A stretch of 18,600 nt of DNA from an uncultured Ruminococcus sp. (GTDB lineage: Bacteria > Bacillota > Clostridia > Lachnospirales > Lachnospiraceae). The stretch lies in the NCBI GenBank assembly GCA_900553885.1, contig USFD01000061.1, forward strand, positions 1 to 18,600. The letters run 5' to 3'. Below, in pieces: positions 6,781-12,871 of this stretch. The notes under the pieces are model-generated. The model saw only the letters and a program-made list of their open reading frames with translations, had not been told where the DNA came from and made no database searches. The translations under genes were made by a program, and so were the position numbers. The stretch's first letter is position 1. Each line of letters begins with the position of its first letter.

Positions 6781-6975
6781 AAAGGGAATATCGTGCTGCT
6801 TCATCAATTCCAGCAGCTTCCAGAAATCCAGGCAGTTATAAAAGGCATCCTGCATCTGCCTCCAGGTCATAGAATCCAGTTTTTTGCAGTTATCCTCCGA
6901 AAAGATGTAGCAATGTTTGCACCGTTGATCACACTCGTCTGTGATGTGCCACTGAAAAGAAAAATATTGTTTCAT
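6781..6975 (-). pseudogene. Truncated radical SAM peptide maturase (N-terminus only)
   Basis: The first 65 codons of a radical SAM enzyme: MKQYFSFQWHITDECDQRC, then KHCYIF. Cys15, Cys19 and Cys22 form the CxxxCxxC cluster motif that binds the 4Fe-4S/SAM centre. It has a ribosome binding site (AGAGGT) upstream on the - strand. After YNCLDF the sequence jumps to WKLLELMKQHDIPF, which looks like an in-frame internal deletion that removes the expected TGGDP-type segment. At 6781 it is cut off against oxidoreductase remnant 2. The SPASM or other C-terminal part is absent, so the product cannot be functional. It belongs with the peptide gene upstream at 7083, as the modifying enzyme of a RiPP. Confidence 0.82.
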
Positions 6976-7082
6976 TTCGTTTGACCTCTCTTATATAAAA
7001 ATCGGATTTGTCCGAGTAACCTTTCAAATGTCCCCGGCGAGAGTGTTTCCGCCGGGAACGGATTTCATGGGAATAAAACAAC

Positions 7083-7175
7083 TTATTTGTCACCGGCGCC
7101 GCAGGCAGAGCCACAGGAAGCAGCAGGAGCGGTCTCCATTTTTTTGTTCCATCCAAATAAATTAGAAAGTGCCAA
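7083..7175 (-). CDS. Cys-Gly-rich RiPP precursor peptide
   Basis: A 30-residue peptide with the N-terminal part ALSNLFGWNKK and the C-terminal core APAASCGSACGAGDK, ending in TAA. Two [SA]CG[SA] units (Cys21, Cys25) resemble the CGX/ACGX-repeat peptides modified by radical SAM/SPASM enzymes, as I recall that family. It lies about 110 bases upstream of the truncated radical SAM gene on the same strand, the usual order. TTG at 7175 is preferred because GGAGG precedes it by 8 bases. An in-frame ATG at 7190 would give 35 residues but overlaps that ribosome binding site and has none of its own. The peptide looks intact although its maturase is destroyed. Confidence 0.72.
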   Translation of the reverse strand: MALSNLFGWNKKMETAPAASCGSACGAGDK

Positions 7176-7214
7176 TGTTTTGACCTCCATATAAGTATTC
7201 AGAGTGCTGTTTTT

Positions 7215-7242
7215 GTGACAGTTTCACTGGCTGAACTGTTAC
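7215..7242. repeat. 28-bp palindromic repeat, copy B
   Basis: GTGACAGTT...AACTGTTAC, an imperfect dyad with a CTGGCTG-type centre. It has the same length and similar ends as copy A at 2745-2772 and resembles the IS66 end GTAACTGTTCAG. It lies in the leader between the putative - strand promoter and the peptide gene, so it could also act as an RNA hairpin. Confidence 0.5.
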
Positions 7243-7265
7243 CTGTTTTGCCCTCTGTGCTTTCT

Positions 7266-7293
7266 ATTGTATGGATTCTCTTTCGCTCTACAA
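7266..7293 (-). promoter_or_regulatory. Putative promoter of the peptide gene
   Basis: On the - strand TTGTAG (7288-7293), a 16-base spacer and TACAAT (7266-7271). It lies about 90 bases upstream of the peptide start and diverges from the HxlR gene. Two mismatches in the -35 box make this a moderate prediction. Confidence 0.45.
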
Positions 7294-7342
7294 GTACGCA
7301 CTTTTTTATAACCCAGTTACTTTATTGTGACTTTTGAAGGAA

Positions 7343-7362
7343 CCATTCAGCTGGCTGAATGG
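7343..7362. repeat. Perfect palindrome CCATTCAGC-TG-GCTGAATGG
   Basis: 9-bp perfect arms with a 2-base centre, sharing the TTCAGC/GCTGAA core with the 28-bp repeats. It lies between the divergent peptide and HxlR promoters, so it could be an HxlR operator. This is inference from position only. Confidence 0.5.
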
Positions 7363-7396
7363 CTGCCAGATTTTTTCAGAAATTCAAACGGTATGC

Positions 7397-7425
7397 TTGA
7401 TTTTATAGGAATGCGGCATTATAAT
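7397..7425 (+). promoter_or_regulatory. Putative promoter of the HxlR gene
   Basis: TTGATT (7397-7402), a 17-base spacer and TATAAT (7420-7425), ending about 50 bases before the HxlR start codon. This also supports the short start for that gene, since the longer frame would place the promoter inside the coding region. Confidence 0.65.
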
Positions 7426-7476
7426 TTTTATGTAACATTCATATTTAAACTATTGGGAATTCCGGAGGTGTCACAT

Positions 7477-7809
7477 ATGCTGACGAAAGAAGAAATGCCA
7501 GCTTGTCCAGTTGCAACAACGGTTCAGTTGATTGGAAGCAAATGGAAGCTGTTGATTATGCGAAATTTACTTGCCCGTCCATGGCGCTTCAATGAACTTC
7601 GAAAAGATTTGGATGGGATCAGCCAAAAAGTTCTGACGGACAGTCTGCGTTCCATGGAGCAGGATGGAATCATTACCCGCACGGTTTATCCGGAAGTGCC
7701 TCCAAGAGTGGAATATGCCTTGAGCGAATTGGGCGAATCTATGCGGCCGATTATTAATGCTATGGAAGTTTGGGGAAAGAATTACAAGGAAAAATATCCG
7801 GATCATTAA
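7477..7809 (+). CDS. HxlR-family winged-helix transcriptional regulator
   Basis: A 110-residue regulator, the usual size for HxlR/YodB-type proteins. Features seen are the early conserved Cys10 (MPACPVATT), LIGSKWKLLIMRNLL (the IGGKWK-like signature), RFNELRKDLDGISQKVLTDSLRSMEQDGII (recognition helix and turn) and RVEYALSELGESM in the wing. Many members sense electrophiles or oxidants through the N-terminal Cys and repress a neighbouring reductase. The start at 7477 follows GGAGG by 7 bases; the frame is open 50 codons upstream but lacks homology there and contains the promoter. A strong terminator follows. The target is not evident. Confidence 0.92.
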   Translation: MLTKEEMPACPVATTVQLIGSKWKLLIMRNLLARPWRFNELRKDLDGISQKVLTDSLRSMEQDGIITRTVYPEVPPRVEYALSELGESMRPIINAMEVWGKNYKEKYPDH

Positions 7810-7844
7810 GAATGGATTTTTGTGCAATAAAAGATATTTTTGAA

Positions 7845-7916
7845 AAAGAGACAATCCTGCAAAGATTCAAGGTTAAAGAAACCTGAATTTCCGCAGGATT
7901 GTCTCTTTCTTTTTTT
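7845..7916. terminator. Bidirectional terminator between HxlR and the ATPase gene
   Basis: Perfect 16-bp arms AAAGAGACAATCCTGC (7845-7860) and GCAGGATTGTCTCTTT (7893-7908). The loop holds a smaller stem. A T7 run lies on the + side, and on the - strand the mirrored arm is followed by TTTTTC. It serves the converging genes at 7477 (+) and 7938 (-). Confidence 0.9.
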
Positions 7917-7937
7917 GCTGTTATCGAGTTGTTTTTT

Positions 7938-9152
7938 TCAATTCCATTCATCTTCCAGCAGGAAGTCCCGGATATTGCGATGTTTGATTCCGTCCCGGCT
8001 CATGTCAAATTCGTCCAGGGTGATGACATATTTGGGAAAGTTGTCACGGACATGGTCATAGACGCCAAACTCACGCTGAATGGTGTCCTCTGAAGCCAGA
8101 AGATAAGCAACCTGAACGTACAGCTTGTTTCCATGATCTTCACATACGAAATCAATCTCTTTGCTGCCTACTTTTCCGACCGTGACGGTATAGCCACGGC
8201 GCAGAAGTTCCATGTAAACGATATTCTCCAGGACCAGATTGATATCTTTTTTGTTTCCTCCGAACACCGCTTCCCGAATCCCGTGATCAGCGACATAGTA
8301 TTTCTCGTTGACGGTGAGTATCTTCTTACCCTGTAAGTCCTGGCGTTTTACCTGGTAGAACAGGAAAGCGTCAGTGCAGGCCTTAATGTAGCCCAGTACT
8401 GTTTCCGGTGATACGGATCGTCCCTCGCTTTTCAGATATTTGGATATGGCTGTGGAGGAAAAGGTGGTGCCGATGTTGGAGGTCACATAGGCGATAATAC
8501 GTTCCAGAAGATCCACATCCCGGATTCTGTTGCGTTTGACGATATCTTTCAGCTCCACGGAATTGAACAGATCACGTAAATACTGGCGGCTTGCCGTTTC
8601 ATCGTAGTGAAGATTGGAAAGGTAAGGCATGCCTCCTGCGGTCAGATATTTGTTGAAGCACTCACGGGTATCGGTCTCCGGGTATACGGTGTGATACAAC
8701 TCAGTAAATTCTGCAAAGGAGAACGGGTAGATTACAAATTCCACATATCGTCCGGCAAGATAGGTCGCAAGCTCACCGGAAAGCAGTTTGGCATTGGAGC
8801 CGGTAATATAGATATCACAGTCGAGTTCAACACGAAAGGAATTGATACATTTCTCCCAGGCGTCCACCTCTTGTATTTCATCAAAAAAAAGATAGACCTT
8901 GCCATGGATTTCCGAGGCTCGGCGGATGATCTCATCATGGAGCGCCGTGGCGGTACAGAGATGAGCATTACTCATATTCTCAAAGTTAATGGATATAAAC
9001 TGACTGCTGTCTGTACCAGAGGCGCACAGTTCCTCCTTGATCAGATCCAGCATCACTGATTTTCCGCTTCGCCTAATGCCGGTCAGGACTTTCACCAGGT
9101 CGTTTCCGATGAAAGGACGGATACGGCTCATATACGTTTCACGTTTGATCAT
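7938..9152 (-). CDS. AAA_14/DUF4143 ATPase (copy 1)
   Basis: A 404-residue ATPase of the widespread AAA_14-DUF4143 class, cellular role unknown. Walker A GIRRSGKS (25-32), Walker B YLFFDEIQ (Asp91-Glu92) and the sensor-like TGSNAKLLSGE (117-127) are clear. LAGRYVEFVIYPFSFAEF is the usual link. The C-terminal DUF4143 domain ends in KEIDFV (Glu332, Asp334) and LYVQVAY (Gln347), a PD-(D/E)xK-like pattern in which Gln replaces the last catalytic acidic residue. The start at 9152 gives MIKRETYMSR with GGAGA about 9 bases upstream; longer starts lack a ribosome binding site. A palindrome masks the start (9151-9182). A second family member lies at 11311, beyond the IS66 element. Confidence 0.9.
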   Translation of the reverse strand: MIKRETYMSRIRPFIGNDLVKVLTGIRRSGKSVMLDLIKEELCASGTDSSQFISINFENMSNAHLCTATALHDEIIRRASEIHGKVYLFFDEIQEVDAWEKCINSFRVELDCDIYITGSNAKLLSGELATYLAGRYVEFVIYPFSFAEFTELYHTVYPETDTRECFNKYLTAGGMPYLSNLHYDETASRQYLRDLFNSVELKDIVKRNRIRDVDLLERIIAYVTSNIGTTFSSTAISKYLKSEGRSVSPETVLGYIKACTDAFLFYQVKRQDLQGKKILTVNEKYYVADHGIREAVFGGNKKDINLVLENIVYMELLRRGYTVTVGKVGSKEIDFVCEDHGNKLYVQVAYLLASEDTIQREFGVYDHVRDNFPKYVITLDEFDMSRDGIKHRNIRDFLLEDEWN

Positions 9153-9182
9153 AACAACCAGTCTCCTTTCTGAGATTGTTAT
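9151..9182 (-). promoter_or_regulatory. Hairpin covering the ribosome binding site and start of ATPase 1
   Basis: On the - strand ATAACAA-TCTC is followed by GAGA and TTGTTAT. The arms in + coordinates are 9151-9157 with 9176-9182, and 9162-9165 with 9172-9175. The inner stem contains the GGAGA ribosome binding site and the outer stem reaches the ATG. It could limit translation unless opened, or be a DNA operator. A 4-base bulge (CTGG) weakens it. Confidence 0.5.
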
Positions 9183-9255
9183 CATAATATCACGGATATA
9201 ATTGAAATTCAAGCGTAATATATTTGATTTAACGGTTATAGTTGATAAAATTTAA

Positions 9256-9263
9256 AAATCGAC
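9256..9263. repeat. 8-bp target duplication, left copy (AAATCGAC)
   Basis: Directly abuts the IS66 left end. The identical octamer follows the right end at 11084-11091. An 8-bp duplication is the IS66-family norm. Confidence 0.9.
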
Positions 9264-9354
9264 GTAACTGTTCAGGACTCCTGTTTTTAACGCATCGTTT
9301 TTTCGTCAAAACAGAGAAAATTATTTTTTTATTTTGCCTTGAAATTTCAATGTT

Positions 9355-9565
9355 TGTGGACAACTCAGGCTCATATTTATACATGAAACCGTAAATGTGG
9401 ATAATGTTTTTGTTTGCCTCTCAATCGTTTGAAACAACTGCTTTTTTAGAGGATAAAGCTATATGATTTCTTGCTTTTACCACGAACTTTCTATGGTTAT
9501 CCACAGTCATTTTGACGAAAACCCGTTTTGAGCGATTCGCAATTTCCAGCCTTTTCCGTTAAAAT
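9355..9565 (+). promoter_or_regulatory. IS66 copy 1 upstream module: DnaA-box-like 9-mers, palindrome, promoter
   Basis: TGTGGATAA (9396-9404) and TTATCCACA (9497-9505) are exact matches to the DnaA-box consensus TTATNCACA in the two orientations; TGTGGACAA (9355-9363) is a near match. The palindrome GTCATTTTGAC (9506-9516) follows the third box directly. The promoter TTCGCA (9536-9541), 18-base spacer, TAAAAT (9560-9565) leads to the transposase. The same order occurs in the second IS66 element at 14541-14746. Confidence 0.65.
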
Positions 9566-9601
9566 AGAAGCATCAGATAATTACGGAAGAAGGTGGTCTG
9601 A

Positions 9602-11065
9602 ATGGCAAATGCGAAGAGTGAACTGGTTGAGCAGTTACTGCATCAAATCGAAGAATTAACAGCTATGGTTGCATCTTTGAATGCTACTGTGGATGCGCAG
9701 GCACAGCTTATTGCACAACTTAACCAGACCATCCAACAGCAGCAGGAACGATTAAACAAGAACTCCAAAAACAGTTCCAAGCCACCTTCCAGCAACGGAC
9801 TGAGTAAACCCGCTCCCAAGAGCCTGCGTAAACCTTCCGGTAAAAAAGCCGGTGGTCAAAAAGGGCATCCGGGAAGCAACCTTGCTGTGATAGTGGATCC
9901 CGATGAGATCATTCAGCATATGCCTGCTGCATGTGAAGGCTGCCCGCATTATCATATGTGTAAAGGTACTGCCTGTATTGCCGAAAAGAGGCATGTGATT
10001 GACGACGTTGTCTCTGTAAATGTGACAGAGCATCAGTCTTTGGAAATCCCTGTTTGTATGCTGCATGGTGACACACGTAAAGGTGCGTTTCCATCGGAGA
10101 TAAAAGCAACCGTACAGTACGGAGAAAACCTCCAGGCACTGGCTGTGGCCTTGAATACAGTTGGCGCAGTCAGCATCAAACGAACCCATGAGATCCTGTC
10201 CGGAGTATTTAGTATCCCGATTTCTACAGGTACCATTGCCAGCATGGTAAAACGCTGTGCAGATCGTGTCACCGATACCGTTGATAAGATCAAAGAAAAA
10301 CTGATCCATTCGGCACTGAACCATTTTGATGAGACAGGAACAAGGACAGAGGGTAAGCTTTATTGGGTGCATAGTGCCTCAAATGCCCTGTATACCTTGC
10401 TGCATCTCAACAAAAAACGAGGTGCTCAGGGAATGGATGAGTGTGGCATCCTTCCGGAATTCCAAGGGATCGCTGTACACGATTGCTGGGCGTCGTACTG
10501 GAACTACCCGGATGCAGAGCATGCAGTCTGTTGCGCCCATCTTTTGCGTGAGCTGACCGGGATACATGAAAACCACCCTGAGCAAACATGGGCTCCTGCC
10601 TTTATTGACCTCTTGCTGGAGATGAAGAAGGTCAAAGAAAAAGCCATAATAAAAGGCAAAACTGATCTCAGTTATTATCATCTCCATAAGTTTGATAAGA
10701 ACTACGATAATCTTATCGAGCTGGCAAAAAAAGAAAATCCACTTCCGGAAACCACGGTAAAGAAACGTGGCCGGAAGAAAAAGGGAAAAATCCTTGCGTT
10801 GGTGGAACGTCTGGAGACATACAAGACCTCAGTCTGCCTTTTTATCCATAACTTCATGGTTCCGTTTGATAACAATCAGGCGGAACGAGATTTAAGGATG
10901 ATAAAAGTTAAGACGAAAGTATCAGGCTGCTTCCGAAGTGAAGAAGGAGCCAGGGATTATCTGAAAATCATGTCCTATATTGGGACAGCTCACAAACATG
11001 GCTACAATGCCTATGAGGCAATTCGAAGTGCAATTTCAGGCCACCCAGATGTTATCTTTGAATAG
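9602..11065 (+). CDS. IS66-family transposase (stand-alone TnpC)
   Basis: A 487-residue DDE transposase. Residues 1-60 form a coiled coil rich in Gln and Leu. SSKPPSSNGLSKP and the basic KSLRKPSGKKAGGQKGHPG stretch (about 57-92) are the typical IS66 N-terminal region. A Cys-rich zinc-binding part follows (CEGCPHYHMCKGTAC). The catalytic core has HFDETG (first Asp), AVHDCW (second Asp), CCAHLLREL and the final NNQAERDLRMIKVKTKVSGCFRS (Glu). The ATG follows AAGAAGGTGG. The gene is intact. Unlike the element at 12799, no tnpA/tnpB accompany it. Confidence 0.95.
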   Translation: MANAKSELVEQLLHQIEELTAMVASLNATVDAQAQLIAQLNQTIQQQQERLNKNSKNSSKPPSSNGLSKPAPKSLRKPSGKKAGGQKGHPGSNLAVIVDPDEIIQHMPAACEGCPHYHMCKGTACIAEKRHVIDDVVSVNVTEHQSLEIPVCMLHGDTRKGAFPSEIKATVQYGENLQALAVALNTVGAVSIKRTHEILSGVFSIPISTGTIASMVKRCADRVTDTVDKIKEKLIHSALNHFDETGTRTEGKLYWVHSASNALYTLLHLNKKRGAQGMDECGILPEFQGIAVHDCWASYWNYPDAEHAVCCAHLLRELTGIHENHPEQTWAPAFIDLLLEMKKVKEKAIIKGKTDLSYYHLHKFDKNYDNLIELAKKENPLPETTVKKRGRKKKGKILALVERLETYKTSVCLFIHNFMVPFDNNQAERDLRMIKVKTKVSGCFRSEEGARDYLKIMSYIGTAHKHGYNAYEAIRSAISGHPDVIFE

Positions 11066-11083
11066 AGGGTGCTGAACAGTTAC

Positions 11084-11091
11084 AAATCGAC
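11084..11091. repeat. 8-bp target duplication, right copy (AAATCGAC)
   Basis: Immediately follows the IS66 right end and is identical to 9256-9263. Confidence 0.9.
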
Positions 11092-11191
11092 ATGGATTGA
11101 AAATGTCATTGATCAATTTCCTGGACACCGGTTTGGCATCGTATCTCTTAAAATGGGGCAATCTTTATGTATATTCTCTCTGAAGTTCGTG

Positions 11192-11306
11192 TATAATAAA
11201 CTTATGCCATATACGGCAAAAGTTAGAGATGACTTATTGGATTTGATAAACAAAGATGTTATAATTATCTATATCTTATGCCGTTTACGGCAAAAGTTAG
11301 AGGTGA
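11192..11306 (+). promoter_or_regulatory. Duplicated promoter/leader module of ATPase 2
   Basis: A 32-base unit with CTTATGCC, a 4-base stem TGCC...GGCA and AAAAGTTAGAG occurs at 11201-11232 and again at 11275-11306, matching at 29 of 32 positions, offset 74. Each copy follows a TATAAT (11192-11197 and 11260-11265). The second has a good -35, TTGGAT (11237-11242), with a 17-base spacer. Copy 2 contains the ribosome binding site AGAGGTGA of the ATPase. The stem is stronger in copy 2 (TGCCGT-TT-ACGGCA). It is probably an operator or RNA regulatory element. Confidence 0.6.
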
Positions 11307-11310
11307 TATT

Positions 11311-12585
11311 ATGATTAAGCGAGATTATTATTTGGATCGTCTGATTCACAATATGTGGAATGGTGAAATTAAGGTTATCACTGGAATCCGCCGCTGCGGA
11401 AAATCAGTGCTTCTTTTTGACCTGTTTTATGAGTACCTTCTTTCTCAGGGGGTAAAAGAAGAACAAATTATCCGTCTGGAACTTGACCAACGAAGAAACT
11501 ATAAATACCGCAATCCCATTACTCTCTGTGACTATGTGGATTCTATCGTAAGCACCAGGAAAGACGAGAAGTTCTACTTGTTTATAGACGAGGTCCAGTT
11601 CACGATTAAAGTAAAGGATGAAGAAAACGCCGGAATTGTAGTTACCATCTATGATATGCTCAACGAATTGAAGGCATATAAAAACCTGGATGTCTATGTG
11701 ACAGGAAGTAACTCCAAAATGCTTTCCAAAGACATCGCCACAGAGTTTCGCGGCAGAGCCACACAAATCCATGTGTACCCGCTGTCATTTGACGAGTTCT
11801 ATGCCTATGTTGGCGGCGAAAAGAAAACTGCGTTGGATCAATATATGCTTTACGGTGGAATGCCTCGTATTCTTGCTTTGGAGGATGAAAAAGATAAAAA
11901 AGCCTACCTCTCCAATTTATATGAAGAACTCTATGTGAAAGATATTGTAGAGCGCAACAAATTGGAAAGGGAAGATATTCTGAACGCTATTCTCGATTTC
12001 ATTGCATCACAAATTGGTTCTCTCACAAACCCGACTAACATTGCAAATGCTTTGACTTCTATGCGGCACGAACCTGTCAACAATAATTTGGTTTCCTCTT
12101 ATCTCACTCACACTATGGATGCCTTCTTAATAGAAAGAGCAAGAAGATATGATGTGAAAGGAAAGACTTATTTTAATTATCCCAATAAGTATTACTACAC
12201 TGATCTGGGGCTTCGCAATGCCCGTTTGAATTATAGACAGTATGATCCAGGACATATCATGGAGAATATCATCTATAATGAGTTGGTGAAGCGCGGTTAT
12301 TCCGTAGATGTCGGCGTGGTCACGGAACGAAAAAATGACGAGCGAATCCAGCGTGAAATTGACTTTGTTGTGAACGATGGAGACCGCCGCATCTATATTC
12401 AGTCTGCTTATCAGATGGATACGGAACAGAAAACAGAAACTGAGTTACAATCCTTAAAACTCACAGGAGATTTCTTTAAGAAAATTGTAATCCGTATGGA
12501 TATTGCCCATAACTTTTACGATAACAACGGATTTTATCATTGCAACCTGATCGACTTTTTGCTTGGGACAACAACATTGTTTTAA
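11311..12585 (+). CDS. AAA_14/DUF4143 ATPase (copy 2)
   Basis: A 424-residue homologue of the ATPase at 7938, clearly diverged rather than a recent copy. Walker A GIRRCGKS (25-32), Walker B FYLFIDEVQ (Asp93-Glu94), sensor-like VTGSNSKMLSKD (about 130-141), YPLSFDEF, YGGMPRIL, and the C-terminal DUF4143 motifs REIDFV (Glu349, Asp351) and IYIQSAY (Gln364) are all in order. The nuclease-like fold again has Gln where an acidic residue is expected, so nuclease activity is doubtful. ATG 11311 follows AGAGGTGAT; an in-frame ATG at 11278 lies within the repeated leader. Role unknown. Before the IS66 insertion the two ATPases were divergent neighbours about 340 bases apart. Confidence 0.9.
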   Translation: MIKRDYYLDRLIHNMWNGEIKVITGIRRCGKSVLLFDLFYEYLLSQGVKEEQIIRLELDQRRNYKYRNPITLCDYVDSIVSTRKDEKFYLFIDEVQFTIKVKDEENAGIVVTIYDMLNELKAYKNLDVYVTGSNSKMLSKDIATEFRGRATQIHVYPLSFDEFYAYVGGEKKTALDQYMLYGGMPRILALEDEKDKKAYLSNLYEELYVKDIVERNKLEREDILNAILDFIASQIGSLTNPTNIANALTSMRHEPVNNNLVSSYLTHTMDAFLIERARRYDVKGKTYFNYPNKYYYTDLGLRNARLNYRQYDPGHIMENIIYNELVKRGYSVDVGVVTERKNDERIQREIDFVVNDGDRRIYIQSAYQMDTEQKTETELQSLKLTGDFFKKIVIRMDIAHNFYDNNGFYHCNLIDFLLGTTTLF

Positions 12586-12743
12586 TTCAAGCATCAAAAT
12601 CCCAAGCCATCTTGCATTGTCACAATTTCTACTTACTTCCATCACCTGGAGGTGCATGTGGTCGAGAGCGATCCGGTGCATTTGGAGATAAAATTTTGAA
12701 TTACTATAAAGGAAGTGTGAAACTTTTTCAGTAATATGTGATG

Positions 12744-12788
12744 AAAGGGTTCTTCTATGATAAAATCTTATTCATAGGAGAACTCTTT
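12744..12788. repeat. Imperfect 17-bp inverted repeat next to IS66 copy 2
   Basis: AAAGGGTTCTTCTATGA (12744-12760) and TCATAGGAGAACTCTTT (12772-12788) pair at 15 of 17 positions, the rest G-U. It ends 10 bases before the IS66 left end. No T run follows on the + strand. It may be a weak terminator for ATPase 2 or a relic of another element's ends. The rest of 12586-12798 shows no gene I can support. Confidence 0.5.
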
Positions 12789-12871
12789 CTATTATAACGT
12801 AAGCGCTAAATAATAAACCGGCTAGACTTTTGCTAAGTGTTCTACTATAGTTGAAGCAAACTGCTCCAACT

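Larger units (their letters stand above)
9264..11083 (+). mobile_element. Complete single-ORF IS66-type insertion sequence (1820 bp)
   Basis: Ends GTAACTGTTCAG at 9264 and its perfect complement CTGAACAGTTAC at 11072-11083; the match weakens after 12 bases. Both ends are flanked by AAATCGAC, an 8-bp target duplication. The first bases GTAA are typical of IS66. The element holds only a tnpC-type transposase and a 338-base upstream region with DnaA-box-like 9-mers. It was inserted into the intergenic region between two divergently transcribed ATPase genes. The intact target duplication suggests a fairly recent insertion. Confidence 0.92.

Noticed and set aside
7327..7476. Longer start for the HxlR regulator
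   Set aside because: The extra 50 codons contain a palindrome and a promoter; ATG 7477 has GGAGG and gives the normal family length.
11201..11306. CRISPR or tandem-repeat array
   Set aside because: Only two 32-base units, each tied to a promoter and ribosome binding site; no spacers or cas genes.
11069..11314. 81-codon + strand frame after the IS66 transposase
   Set aside because: It spans the IS66 end and target duplication and the repeated leader of ATPase 2; no homology or ribosome binding site.
12540..12734. Short frames downstream of ATPase 2
   Set aside because: One frame ends HHLEVHVVESDPVHLEIKF and could be a gene relic, but no family is recognised and there is no start signal; not enough to annotate.
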